NCBI GenBank assembly: GCA_022747635.1
Contig: JAKTNV010000006.1
Span: 92,599,734-92,663,733, forward strand
Reading direction: 5' to 3'
DNA from: Hetaerina americana
Taxonomy: Eukaryota; Arthropoda; Insecta; Odonata; Calopterygidae
Length of the DNA stretch: 64,000 bases
Both the position numbers and the translations under genes were made by a program. The notes beneath the pieces were generated by a model. That model ran no database searches. It was not told the DNA's origin and saw only the letters and a program-made list of their open reading frames with translations. Numbering within the stretch: position 1 is the first letter of the stretch; each line of letters begins with the position of its first letter. This document shows positions 40,658 to 51,672 of this stretch, piece after piece.

Positions 40658-41949
40658 TAGAAGGGCAGTACAATAAGTACCCATGTTAGAAATGAAGAAA
40701 CCATTTTTGCAAAAACATTTTTTAATATTTCAACAGTCCCCTTTTAGAAAGATACACTTCCCCTAACGTTCCGGCCATTTTTTAATCCCTCCAAAAAATA
40801 GGATTTGTCAAACTCTCCAAAATATGCCTCTGTCTTGGCGATAACTTCCTCAAATGAGCTAAATTTTTTTCCTGCGAGCCATTTCTTCATGCTAGGGAAT
40901 AAGAAAATGTCCCAGGGAGCCAGATTGGGTGAATACGGGGGATGCGGCAGCAATTCATATGGTAGTTCATGCAGTTTGGTGGCGACAACTCTGGATGAAT
41001 GTGCTGGTGTGCTATTGTGGTGGAAGAGCACCTTTTTTTGCCAAAAGCAGCCATGTCTCCTTCAATTTTTTGTCAAAGTGGTCCAGTAACTCACTGTAGT
41101 ATTTCCCAGTGATTGTTCTTCCTTTTTCTAAAAAAATCCATAAGGATGACACCATTTGCATTCCAAAAAACCATTTCCATGACCTTTCCGGCCAATTGGA
41201 CCATCGTCGCCTTCTTTGGAGCAGATTCACTTGGAGAAATCTGTTGTTTTGATTGTTGCTTAATTTCTGGTGTGTAATGATGAATCCAGGTTTTATCAAC
41301 AGTAATAACTCGGTGCAAAACACCGTCGTATCCTGCTTAAATTGCTGTAAACACTGCTTTGAAGTTGACGGCCGGATCAGCTTGTCCAAAGTGAGCAATT
41401 GCTGCACCCATCAGGCCGATAATTTTTTCATCACCAACTTATCATGTAAAATATTAATTGCCATTTGGGTCAACACACCCTCGGCCTCTGCTACTTTGCG
41501 CACTTTCATTCATCGATCAGCAAGAATCATGGTGTGGACTTTTTGAATGATAATTCCCTCACTAACCACATCTGCCGGGCGTCCTGGTCGCTCCTCATCA
41601 AAAACATGTGTTTGCCCACATTTAAATTCGTTGAACCAATATCTAACTGTGGTCATAGATGGCAAAGTGTCCCCATAAACAGCATCCAACTTTGCTTTTA
41701 TCTCCTCATATTTCTTCCCATCCAAAACAAAAGGCGAATTACCGAACGATACTGCTCTTTTTCCATCTTAGTAAAAATCACGAAACTTATCTTACACTCG
41801 AATGGCTGCCAAATCCAAACTAACCTTTAAATCAGTCTGAAATTTGTTTCACTGTCGTTTGATAGATGGCAGCACAGGATGATAACATAAACTTTTCTCA
41901 GGAATGCCCTTTGTCGTCAAACACTGGTACTTATTGAGACACCCTCGTA
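40658..41949 (-). mobile_element. Full-length mariner transposon, inactive
   Basis: Length about 1.29 kb, with related inverted ends: TAGAAGGGCAGTACAATAAG on the left and the complement of CTTATTGAGACACCCTCGTA on the right. The minus strand encodes a mariner transposase in at least three frames: MDGKKYEEIKAKLDAVYGDT with FNEFKCGQTHVFDEERPGRP, VDKTWIHHYTPEIKQQSKQ, GKVMEMVFWNANGVILMDF, FHHNSTPAHSS and HPPYSPNLAPWDIFLFPSMK. The second catalytic Asp (normally HxDNAPAH) is Asn or lost, so the enzyme would be dead even without the frameshifts. Confidence 0.88.
40744..41031 (-). pseudogene. Mariner transposase, C-terminal piece
   Basis: 95 residues from the mutated second-Asp block (FHHNSTPAHSS) through the third-Asp block (LAPWDIFLFP), WLAGKKFSSFEEVI and the tail KSYFLEGLKN. 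It belongs to the mariner at 40658-41949. The upstream part continues in the other minus-strand frames at 41012-41407 and 41510-41725. Confidence 0.85.
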
Positions 41950-42367
41950 AGCCTCATGAATCATTTTGTTAAGTCTCCTATAAGTTATTTTTATTCAGTT
42001 TAGCAGTAAACTTAGTAATAGCTCAACATTGCTCTATTGTCGATTCCATTGTATTTGTGATGTGTTCAGCTCGCAGAGGTTTTCAATTACTGCCATCCTG
42101 CCACTCTCACAGCTTAGTAAGCAATTAGACTGTGATGTGCGCCTACTGTGGCCAAAGCCCGCTCTGCAGAGCGAAGGAAATTCAAATCTCCCGGCAACGG
42201 AGAAGCTTCCCCTCCACCCCCGCTCCGATGCGAGAAGGGGGAGAGTCGGCCACGTGGCGAGCGATGCGTCACGCAGTCACGTGGCCGGGATTTCCAAAAC
42301 TCCCCTCACTTCTCTCACCCCTTTCCATCCACGCGCGCCCATTCGCTACCGCCCGGGCCAGCGCCCG

Positions 42368-42376
42368 TATATAAGG
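42368..42376 (+). promoter_or_regulatory. TATA box of the LTR
   Basis: TATATAAGG, with an initiator-like TCAGAG about 30 bases downstream, the standard RNA polymerase II spacing. It would set the start of the R region. Confidence 0.6.
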
Positions 42377-42929
42377 AGGGCCCTGAGACCCTTAAAAGTC
42401 AGAGTCGGAGGTGGGAGTCCATCAGGAAGCGACCGCAGCGAGCACATCCTCGGTCAACTCCGCTCCCCTCAAGAGGAATTCGAGGCAACCAGGACCAAAG
42501 CGAACCGGACTAATGCCGCGTCAGCCGCGCCGCATCCGAAACGCCAACCGAGCTCGGAGGACCAACCCGCTGCGACGCCGCCCCGCCGCTCCGATGCTCC
42601 GCCGCCAGCGCCTCCGGTGACCACCCCGGGGTCATCGCCGACTCTCGAGGAGTACCGGACCTGGTTGGCCGAGGCCGCCCATCCTCCGTGGCTGATGCTA
42701 AGTCCCCTGACGCCGCCCACCCCATATAACCGCCTCCGGCCCCTGGACTCTCCGGTGACGCCCTACGCCGAGGTGCCGAGGCTGCCGCGCCGGCTTAGCC
42801 AGAAGGCGGCGAGGACCCCGGCCGCCATCCGGCAGCTGTAGCTGCCCCGGACTCCACGCGCCCTTCAGGCAACCGACACTCGACCTTCTTCCTGGGAGAG
42901 GGTCCCCTTATCAAACCATGTACAAAGAG

Positions 42930-42935
42930 AATAAA
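42930..42935 (+). terminator. Poly(A) signal of the LTR
   Basis: AATAAA roughly 530 bases after the predicted start. It is followed by a GGGG-containing GC-rich block, as expected for the R/U5 border. Confidence 0.55.
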
Positions 42936-43066
42936 ATCCCCCTCCGGGGAATTAACCAAGACTGTGTTCGCCTCTAAATCTCCAACCCTCACGAGGTCAT
43001 GATCACTTGCTCTCGCGATTCGGGGCAGGTTGCACAGCCGACCCCGGACGCTACCAACACAACAAT

Positions 43067-43077
43067 TGGCGCCCAAC
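43067..43077 (+). other. Primer-binding site
   Basis: TGGCGCCCAAC three bases after the terminal CA. TGGCGCC is a common tRNA-complementary primer site in retroelements (Lys-type in many). This fixes the right edge of the LTR. Confidence 0.6.
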
Positions 43078-43279
43078 TAATGGGGACTAATACTAGCTGC
43101 ATGGAGAGCAGCTGGGATCCACAGTCCCCAGGTATGTAATTGGTATGACTTATGAGCATGTACATGTGCACATGGTCACTGTTTACCATCAAATCTCCAG
43201 CTTTTTGATGAGAACAAAAACCTTTCATGTTTTCTTGATTATAAATATGGTTTATGGCATACATGTAATGGCAATTAAA

Positions 43280-44552
43280 TCTGGACAAATGAAACTTTTG
43301 CTTAAAAGTGAATATGTTAAGAAAATACTGATGAAAATTATAATCCTTTTACTTACAAGTAATGATATCAGTCAAGAGTAGCATTACTCAATGTAATTAT
43401 CCCCTTTAGCTGCAATGTTCATCTCCAATCTTCTCCTGAATTGATCACACTCACTCTTTAAAACAGTGCTGTCCATATTTGCAAATGCTGCTATGATAGC
43501 GGTGCTTAGAGATGTAACATTAGGGATCTTCATCTTATTGATAACTCTTTCAACTATGCTGCAAACATAATAGTCAAGGAGGTTCAAGTCCGGGCTATTC
43601 ATAGGCCACAACTCCTCTGTCCAGAGCATGTCAATATTAGCTGAAAGCCATTTTTGGACAAAATTACTCATATGAGTTGGTGCACTATCCTGTTGAAAGA
43701 CATTTTTCTCCCCATGACCACAGTTATTATCCACATATTCAGCACATTCTTCAAAATTTGCAGATAGACTTCTTTTGTGATTGTTTGTCCCTTTTCAAAG
43801 AAATGTGGTGAGATGATATCACCCGCACTGGACACAATAGCTAGGGTCCGAGCACTAGCCAGAAATTTTGTTTGAGCAGCAATTGGGATATCCTTGGTGT
43901 CCTAGGCCAGCAGGCGATCATTTTATCTAGTAGTTCTTTGCATCAACAGTGAAAATGTTTTCATCAGAATAGAATCTGATTTTCCCAGCAGTTTGATTTT
44001 TCAGTGAATAAAATAGCAGGATGCAGTTAGCGCTCTGCTTTGTTCTGGCAGCCTCAGACAGCATCTGTTGCTCCTTTTAATTGGGTACGACTCTTATTGT
44101 AAGTCCTTCTCTGCCATCTAATGCATATTTTGCTCTGGAACATTAAATTCTGATGCCAATTTCTTCAGTAATTGCCCCCAGTCCTCTGAAATCAGTGTCT
44201 GAGCCTTCTTGATGACTGTTATAGCTTGTGATATCTATTTCCTTGAATGATGTTTCCTCTCTTAGTTAGAGAAACCTTTCCCAGAAATCTCCTAAGCATT
44301 ATCGTAGCCACAATATCATAAAAATTTGATCTAGGGTACCCAAAGAATTGCCCTATTTCCCTGGGCGAATGTTTTTTTACAAATACTTTTGATAATAGCA
44401 GTGCTGTGATTTTATTCTGCACACATATGTAATATCTCGGCCATTTTGAGGTCATGAATTATTATGAAATGCCTGCAGCTTTAAAGAATGATAATTGTGA
44501 CCTCCAGTGAAAGTACAATGGGGCTGGAAATTTCAATTGAACTTTGTCCAGA
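43280..44552 (-). mobile_element. Tc1/mariner transposon with DD37D-like spacing, inactive
   Basis: The ends share TCTGGACAAA on the left and its complement TTTGTCCAGA on the right, giving 1.27 kb. The minus strand encodes an N-terminal helix-turn-helix near 44290-44450 (KKHSPREIGQFFGYPRSNFY), then broken sequence, then FQQDSAPTHMSNFVQKWLS and ELWPMNSPDLNLLDYYV. The gap between the Asp of QQD and the Asp of LLDYY is about 37-38 residues, as in DD37D-type elements rather than the 34 of true mariner. Frame breaks in the middle. Confidence 0.8.
43384..43734 (-). pseudogene. DD37D-type transposase C-terminal part
   Basis: 116 codons carrying the second and third catalytic Asp blocks (VFQQDSAPTHMS and NSPDLNLLDYYV), the VERVINKMKIPNVTSL region and the C-terminal tail ending GDNYIE. 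The N-terminal and first-Asp regions are frameshifted, so the element has no intact transposase. Confidence 0.8.
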
Positions 44553-44744
44553 CGTAAGCACTGCACCCTGTCAGTTATTAGTACAAAATCACTGCTGTTT
44601 AATTTTAAATTGCATTTATCTATCACTTTGATTTTTATATGGTAAAAAATGTTTTTAATAATGCATTCAACTTCAATTCCAATTGCTAGTCATATATTTT
44701 TTGTTGTTTTTTAATTGTTTATCATTTTTAAGAATTATGTGCAG

Positions 44745-44873
44745 GTCCCAGTAAAGACAGAAGATATAGATGTTGATGAGCAGGATGGTTTTGAAATTCC
44801 GGCTAGCAAGAGGGTAGTAGACCACAATATGGAGATTCAGGAAGGAATTTCTCTTGATATAAGGAAGAAATAG
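44745..44873 (+). CDS. Candidate terminal exon of an unknown host gene
   Basis: After an acceptor-like ATGTGCAG ending at 44744, 42 codons read VPVKTEDIDVDEQDGFEIPA and on to DIRKK, then TAG at 44871-44873. An AATAAA lies at 45055. The acidic, Lys/Thr/Glu-rich composition resembles linkers of ZAD or other zinc-finger proteins. No partner exon is seen within the window with certainty, so this is a tentative call. Confidence 0.35.
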   Translation, partial: VPVKTEDIDVDEQDGFEIPASKRVVDHNMEIQEGISLDIRKK

Positions 44874-45227
44874 GATCTGTGATATTTCTGCTACTATGGC
44901 TAATGCTTCATTCTTCAATTCATAATTATTACAAGGAGAACAGATGTTTATTTGTCATGCATTTAATATAATGCTATTTACCAAACCTTAATGCTACAGT
45001 GAGGTTTTAATGGATATCGATTGATTATTTTTGACCAAATGACATTATTATGACAATAAATGTATAATTCTTTGTCTATGGAAAATACAACAGCATTGAA
45101 TCACTGCTCAATGATACAGAGGGTGTATTCATGTAAGTAAATATTGTGATCTGTAAGTTTCTTCAGATCATAGGTGATATGCCCAGTATTATACAGATAA
45201 GTCAATTTGTAAGATAGGTAATGCCTA

Positions 45228-45736
45228 TACTTTGAGTAAGGATGTTAAGAAAAGACTCGTAAAAACTTTGATATGGAGTGTAGCTATGTACGGTGCGGAA
45301 ACGTGGTCATTGAAGCAGGAGGATAGACGTAGATTGGAGGCTTTAGAAATGTGGGTGTGGAGAAGAATGGAGAAGGTGAAATGGACAGAGAAGAAAACAA
45401 ATGAGGAAGTACTTGGTATGGTGGGCAAAGAGAGGGGTTTGTTGGGAGCAATCCTATGGAGGCAGGAAAAGTGGATGAAGGGGGTGTTGACCGGAAGTGG
45501 GATGTTGAAGACTGTGATAGAGGGTAGAATGTTGGGCAAAAGAGGAAAGGGAAAGAACAGGATAGGGATGTTGGACGGGATGAAGGGAGGAAGAAAGTAC
45601 TCAGAGATGAAGAGGGACCTGATATAGAGTAGGATGATGGATTTTGTGTTTTGTTAGGAGTAAGAAAATATTTGTTTGGTAGTTGTGTCCATCCAAAAAC
45701 CTACCTTAACCGGTAGATAACCTTAAAAAAAAAATA
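45228..45736 (+). mobile_element. RTE 3' fragment with intact C-terminal frame
   Basis: The copy starts in the C-terminal domain (LSKDVKKRLVKTLIW) and runs without a stop to DLI at 45627, then the 3' UTR, the terminal motif (CTTAACCGGTAGATAACC) and A/TA tail. It is very close in sequence to the copy at 23435-25525, which suggests recent insertion. Confidence 0.88.
45232..45627 (+). pseudogene. RTE ORF2 C-terminal domain
   Basis: 131 open codons with YGAETWSLKQEDRRRLEALE, MEKVKWTEKKTNEEVLGMVG and KGRNRIG-type tail. There is no RT or endonuclease domain in this truncated copy. Confidence 0.8.
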
Positions 45737-45789
45737 TATATATATATATATTTTTATAAAAAATTATATAAAATTTTTTTATAGTTTTT

Positions 45790-46754
45790 TTTCTTTATCA
45801 CTTATGGCACTTCGCTGAATTTGATGTATGGATTTCCAGTATTGATGATTCCATTTTTGTACATATTCCTCCTGCTATTGCTAGGCTTCTCCCATTGGAG
45901 CTCTGCATCAACATTTGGCTCAATTAACATCTGATAAGTTTCACATTATTTTGCTGTATTTAACTGATCCAATAAAGACTTACAACTTATTGTCCAATGA
46001 TGCAATTATTTTTTAAAGAGAGAAATAGCCTTTAATGAAGCAATTAGCAGGCTTTGAATTTGTTTCCTTTGAAGTTCATACCAATTTTGGGACCTAATAC
46101 TTCTCCCAGCTCCCCTCAATTTCTATAACCCACATAATTGACAAAGTCATTTGGAATTGTGGTCATCAGGGCTTCATATTTTGATTCTTTTCAAAATCTC
46201 TTGTCCATAATACTATTTTATTTTGAAGACGCTGTATAAAAAAGCATTTTCTGATTGTTTTGTTGAAAAGATGAAAATAGATGTTATGATAAGTGTTTGA
46301 GTTCTTGAATGGGAAGCACTGCTGCTAATGGGACAACTGATGTCTCCTCATTGTGCTTGTGCTTTTTTTCACCTAATTATTGATTCTATGACTTCCAGAC
46401 AATTGTCTTATAAATATTAATCATAGAAAGATTCTTTTCTCATTTACAGAATAGACTAAATATTACCTAGAGCATGCTGAACAAGAGATGGGATTATTAA
46501 TGTGAGGTGACTTTTTTCAGGTTTCTGATGATACCAATAAAAATGTATAGGTAGGTAAATATATCTTGATTTGGTACCTCTTGGCATGACATTGACCATC
46601 CTACCTTTTTCATTATTCTGCTAAATACTATTTCATATGATTTCCAATGATGCCATTTCCATGAGCATTTTTCAATGATGGTGGAGGAATCTTGTTGCTT
46701 TAATTAGGAAAATCCTCATTAAGAAAAAGAATCTCCTAAGAGTATACTATAAGA
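45790..46754. other. Intergenic sequence, nothing recognised
   Basis: AT-rich, with no open frame over 60 codons and no repeat recognised. Confidence 0.35.
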
Positions 46755-47460
46755 GGGTATGGTGTAAAGTTCTCAACCTGACACAGATGATATTCTAATC
46801 AGAGAAAAATTTATGATTTCTCTTTGGGTACATGAATCATGAATTTTTAAGACAAATTTCAACTTGTTCTCTCAAGTTGTTCCTTTATAAATTTGAATAA
46901 AGTACAAGTCTTTTACATTTCTTGTTCAAACAGAAAAACTCAAATTTATTTTGGTCATAGAATTCATTGTTTTAGATGCATCAATCCTTAAGGAAATTAA
47001 TCTAAAGTTAACAAGTGTACAGGGACTCTGCTCCTTCAACATCAATTGTTGAAAAGTGGGAAGCTAAATTAAGGCATTGTCTGATATCCCTCGGAGATGA
47101 CCCAGGTAAAGGATGGACAAAAAGTGCCGCCACAGAAAAATATCAAAAAGGTGCAAAATATTGTTGGACAATAGGCAATTGAAGGTGCTAGCGATAGCCA
47201 AGGAGACATTAGAAAAGGTGACTAGAACTAAAATCAGGGATGTGTTAGCTCTTGGTAAGGTGGATGCTGCATTTTCTGAAAGCCAGTTACAAGCAAATGT
47301 GCAAACAATTTTTACATCAATGTTTCCACCAATTTAAAAGAAACCAATCCATTTTGGGCTACGATTTTTCACCAAGGATGAGCCATGGGTCAAACCCTGA
47401 AAGCTAGAAACAAAACAGCATTCAAAGCAGTGAGTGGAAGTTGATTTCATCTGTTTTGGC
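46755..47460 (+). mobile_element. Decayed mariner relic related to the 10471 copy
   Basis: AAAGTTCTCAACCTGACACAG matches the left end and leader of the mariner at 10471-11742, and GTGTACAGGGACTCTGCTCC matches its early coding region. Later pieces (VDAAFSESQLQANVQTIFT) match TIFAAISG-type sequence. Heavy substitution and 3' truncation near 47460. Confidence 0.65.
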
Positions 47461-48676
47461 AAAATGCCTCTGTATTCATACCCATCCATTTCAAGCAACT
47501 TCCCTAATTTTCTTCACTATACCACATTTCTCCAATAGTAGGAGGAGTTTCAGGAGAAATATGAGGTAATAGTTTGGAATGTCTAGACAGGTAAACTTTT
47601 TCCGTAACACCCCTATATATCCCGCTTCCATAAACAGGGAGTACTCTGGACTGAAATACCTCAACGTCTCCTTACCCTGAAGGACAGAACCATTGGAATG
47701 CTGTGAACTTTTGCAGAAGGTTACAGCATTTCAATCCTTATTTTCATGCAGAACCGCATACTTCAAACTCCTAATATTCAAATCCATGTTCTCAAAGATG
47801 ACGTGAACACTATAATCCCCAGAATTGTTCACCAAGAACTAGAGAATGCCATTGCAGTATTCGAGTATTGACATATAAAGGCACTTATATAGATATACCT
47901 TAAGATACTCCAAAATAAATGCAGCATATTCAAGAAAAATGCCCTTTGTTTCCCCTTACATTGACTGGCATTGTAAAAAACCAACTGGTCATCAATGAAC
48001 TGCCAAACATTCTCATATTGTTTCTCCAGCAACACTCTCGAGCCAAACTCTGCTCACCTTTGGCACTTACCATACTAACTGACAAGACAGAGGGAAAACA
48101 TCCTCTCTAAATGTCTTGTGTACGAAATTGTTTGCATTTTTCACTTAGATCACTGCACTGACTCAGCATCTCATCCTCAAGGAAATAGAGGGCAGGTAAC
48201 TTCAGCAATTTATGCAATAATGCCTAGAATAGTTTCTACATAGCTCTTCTGGACACTGCCATGAGACAATTCTAACATAATCCTAACACTAAACTTCACA
48301 CTTAATAAATAGGTAACATATAATTTAACATGGCCATAAAAACCTCATAGTTGATTCATGTATAGCACATCCAATAAGCAAAAAATTAGTTCTAATCATT
48401 GCTTAAGAAATGATAATGAATTGAAAGATTGTCCTGAAAAAGTTAATGAAATTTTAATTTCACAAGGGATGGAATCATTTCGGTAGCATTTATTATTGTC
48501 ATGATATACACAATTATAAAGAAATTATTTCATTTTTTATTTGATGAAATTACACATAACAGGTGAATAATGACTTTTTTTACAAAAATATAATTAACAT
48601 TTTATAATAGTATCATGGAGAAGTGAAGGAATTATTGGCAAGTTTACAAGTGTCAAATAAACCTTAGAATTTCATA
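47461..48676. other. Intergenic sequence, no feature recognised
   Basis: Small open frames near 47829-48110 on both strands do not match a known family. The stretch 47480-48120 is slightly less AT-rich and may be an unrecognised old transposon. Confidence 0.3.
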
Positions 48677-48707
48677 TATATATATATATATATACATATA
48701 TATAGCT
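48677..48707. repeat. TA microsatellite
   Basis: About 30 bases of TA repeat with one CA interruption. Confidence 0.8.
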
Positions 48708-48904
48708 GTTCACTCTGAAACATTATATGAAAGTTCATATGTTTATCCCAAACTGCTTCAATGCCTCTTAATTACCAATATGGAAAAATACAATTTTTAG
48801 GCCGTGGTTAACCATCAGATATTTTACTTCACTTATGGCAAGCCACAATATTTAAGTTACTGAATAAACATGTGTTATGCACCATCATGCACAGAAGATG
48901 TATA

Positions 48905-50090
48905 CTATCCAAGGTCTGTTCCAAAAGTAGGACAACTTTAATGTTTTTTCAAACATTATTTATTTATGGATATCTACTTTGACCTCTTCCAAGTATTCCC
49001 CATTAGATATTATATACTTTCCCCTTCATTTTTTCCAATCCTCGAAGCATCTTAACAAATCATTTTTTGTTCAGCTCCTCCTCTGATGCAGTCTTTATCT
49101 CATCAATTGTACTAAAGCGTCATCCTTTCATGGGCCGCTTCAATTTTGGAAACCAGAAAGTCACTTGGGGCCAGGTTTGGGGAACACAGTGGCTGGGGCA
49201 ACATTATAGCATTGATTTTGGCTCAAAATTTGTGCTCAAATAAAGATGTGTTAGCAGGGGTGTTGTCATGGTGCAAAATCCAATTCAGGGTGTTTGTGGC
49301 AGATTGCTTTGCCCAAATTGCACATTACTTGCCGACAATATGCCTCATTTACCTTTTTAACCTATGGCAAGAACTCATTATGTGCCATGCCCCTGCAATC
49401 GAAGAAAACTGTAAGCAAAACCTGAACAGTCGACTGAACATGGCGCACTTTCTTTGGTCTTCGTTCATGCTGCAGTTTTTATTGGGATGAATGAGGTTTA
49501 GTTTCCACATCATAACCATACACCCATGATTCGTCACCTGTTATGATCCTCTGGAGAAATTTTGGGACATTGTGGAGAGAGTCTAACACCTCATCAGCCA
49601 AGTTAATGCATTACTGTTTTTCATTACGGTCAACATTGAAAAATTTTGTGGCATCCCTTTTCATGTCAAATAATAGGTAAAATCAAATGGCACGAGTCAG
49701 TTGATATGTTTAGGTCCTCAGCTCAACTACTCTAATGGTGATTCAATGATTGGCCAATACTATTTTCTTCACCTCATTAATGTTTTCGTATGTTTTTGAC
49801 ATCCTCCGGCATCCAGCATGCTCTTTGCCATTCACATCTTCTTGGCCCTCTGAGAACATTTTGTACCGCCAATAAACGTTGCTTCGGTCAAAGGTAGCTT
49901 CTCCATATGCCAGAGTCAACATCTGGAATGCGTCCGCACACTTAATTTTGTTTTTACTCTAAATTTGATACAAATATTTTGATCCATTTATTGGAACAGG
50001 CAAAACATGTCCCAACAAACAAATGTAAAAAATTAACGGAACATTCAAAATGGCCGAAAATTTCGGCATAGGGACCTCGTAGACATTATA
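48905..50090 (-). mobile_element. Decayed mariner relic
   Basis: The minus strand gives fragments of a mariner transposase: SKTYENINEVKKIVLANH at about 49740-49800, TNHGCMVMMWKLNLIHPNKN at about 49460-49537 (the GDESWVYGYD first-Asp block, decayed), GAWHIMSS at about 49390, a degraded second-Asp block near 49250 and SPNLAPSDF at 49165. Possible inverted ends are at 48911 and 50080. Subfamily differs from the 40658 copy. Confidence 0.65.
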
Positions 50091-51184
50091 ATTGATTTAT
50101 GCATGTGTCATCCAAAAAGTGTAACATTTCAAGAAATCATTGCGAGAGTTAATGATTGAAATAAAACCATATGAAAGTTTATTAAATTAATTTTCAAGGG
50201 ATGAAAGAGTTTTTTCTGAAATTAGTATTATCATGATAGACACATGTATAAAAATAACATAAAACAAGAGAATAATTGCAGTGAACAAAAGCTGTTTCTA
50301 CAAGATTTTAAAATTTTTATTATGGCATCAGGTTAGTGTGAGGCAATTGTTAAAAGAACGTTTTTTTTAATAACAATCAATCCTTAGCATTCTAATTCAC
50401 TTAAATTAAAAGTTGCCTCAGCATCCTTTGAGAGATGGACAAGAGTGTGATGTTAGAGCACTTAAGGTGGTTATTGTCTTCTTTCATCTCTTAAGGTCCT
50501 TTTGTCTAAACTCTTCCAAGCATACAAGGATTTATGTAATAATCTCCGTGAAATAATTAAAAAAGTAATGCCCGTATGGTAATTAATTACACAGATGTAG
50601 CTATGTAAAAAATATACATTGCCGATAATTACCTGGGCAGTTACTTTTTGCTCTAGTGTATGGGTTCATAGAATAATATCTAAGAATCGTTTCTGAATAC
50701 TGTTGAAATAATTTCCTTTGCCGATCATCTATTTCAACCAACATACACAACCAATGAGCACCTAATTTTTGGCTTGACAATGTACGTACTAAAACGCAAT
50801 CACAGGTGCTTCAAAATCTGCCTGACAAATGAGGAATCAAAACTTTGTCATCATTTAATGTGGTAGTACACTATTGTTTGGAATGTAACTGTATTCATTG
50901 AGCAAACAACAAGGAAGATCGTTGAGGTAAAGCGAACTCAGATTGCGGTTGTAAATGAACTCATAAATATAGCAAATCATATAATAATGAGGTTCTATTT
51001 AGTCTTGCATAATTTTTCCACGTGTGTCGACGTAGATCGTTAAGTTTTTAAAACAAATGATTGTTATAATATTTTGGAGTAAAAAGAACATTTCCTAAGC
51101 TTATACAAATAATAAATGCACGGGAAAAGTATATATCACATAAAGAATGAAATTATTTCTTGTAATTTTTTGTATTATCTCTTT
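50091..51184. other. AT-rich intergenic sequence, nothing recognised
   Basis: No open frame of note and no recognisable repeat. Confidence 0.35.
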
Positions 51185-51672
51185 CGTTGTAGGATTGCAC
51201 CCCTTATGGATGCGATTGTAGAAAACAAACTAACGCTCGGCACATTGACGCTTAAATAGTCGGAATTCCGTAAGCTTCTCCATTTGGTTACCACACACCA
51301 ACCAGTGATAGTTTGCATCCTCCACAACCTCATTACATATGTATAAAACGGTTATTAACATCAGAACGCTCAAACCTCTTCTTGCCTTCTTATCACTATT
51401 ACTATCAATACCTTTTTCCAATACCGTGCGTAATCTAAAAGCAATTGCTTATAAATTTCACCATTAATCTTAAAAAAACATTTTGGAAAGGGCAACACAC
51501 GTAAAATGCACTTACTTTTACATCTATTAAATCCTCTTAATATAAATATATCCTCTTAAATAGTTTTTCCCAACATATATTCCGATTTATTATTCTCATC
51601 AAAAATATTTATAAATAGTCCTCCACTGTTTAAAGACAACCTGCAAACCACGAAATCTATCGTATCACACAT
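51185..51672 (-). pseudogene. ZAD zinc-finger gene relic (minus strand)
   Basis: Exon 1 reads from ATG at 51672 to about 51516 before GTAAGT: MCDTIDFVVCRLSLNSGGLF and then NIFDENNKSEYMLGKTI, a zf-AD N-terminal half. Exon 2 reads from 51328 after an AG: VVEDANYHWLVCGNQMEKLT, EFRLFKRQCAER, stop, then FVFYNRIHKGCN. Two of the four zinc ligands are lost (CRLC became CRLS; CxxC became CGNQ), exon 1 has a short tandem duplication with a stop, and exon 2 has TAG at 51230-51232. No C2H2 fingers follow. ZAD domains mediate dimerisation of insect zinc-finger transcription factors; this copy should be dead. Confidence 0.75.

Larger units (their letters stand above)
42131..43064 (+). mobile_element. Solo-like LTR of an LTR retrotransposon, GC-rich
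   Basis: A ~934-bp segment starting TGTGATG and ending in ACAACA has LTR layout. It has a TATA box at 42368-42376, an initiator-like TCAGAG at 42399, AATAAA at 42930-42935, and beyond its end ATT plus TGGCGCCCAAC, which looks like a tRNA primer-binding site. It is much more GC-rich than its surroundings. Only about 70 bases of internal sequence follow, and no second LTR or gag-pol was found. The left edge is inferred from the TG and may be off. Confidence 0.65.

Noticed and set aside
40658..41949. Functional mariner
   Set aside because: Full length with paired ends, but the second catalytic Asp is replaced and the frame is broken at least twice.
42029..42841. 270-codon open frame over the GC-rich island as a host protein
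   Set aside because: It begins before the LTR promoter, has low-complexity Pro/Arg composition, no family motif, and stop codons are rare by chance in such GC-rich DNA.
47461..48120. Possible large DNA-transposon or virus-like gene
   Set aside because: Short frames only and no motif that I could name; left as unassigned.
51230..51421. 63-codon minus-strand open frame as a complete small protein
   Set aside because: Its start lies in what is clearly an intron of the ZAD relic; only the second half (from VVEDANY) is exon.
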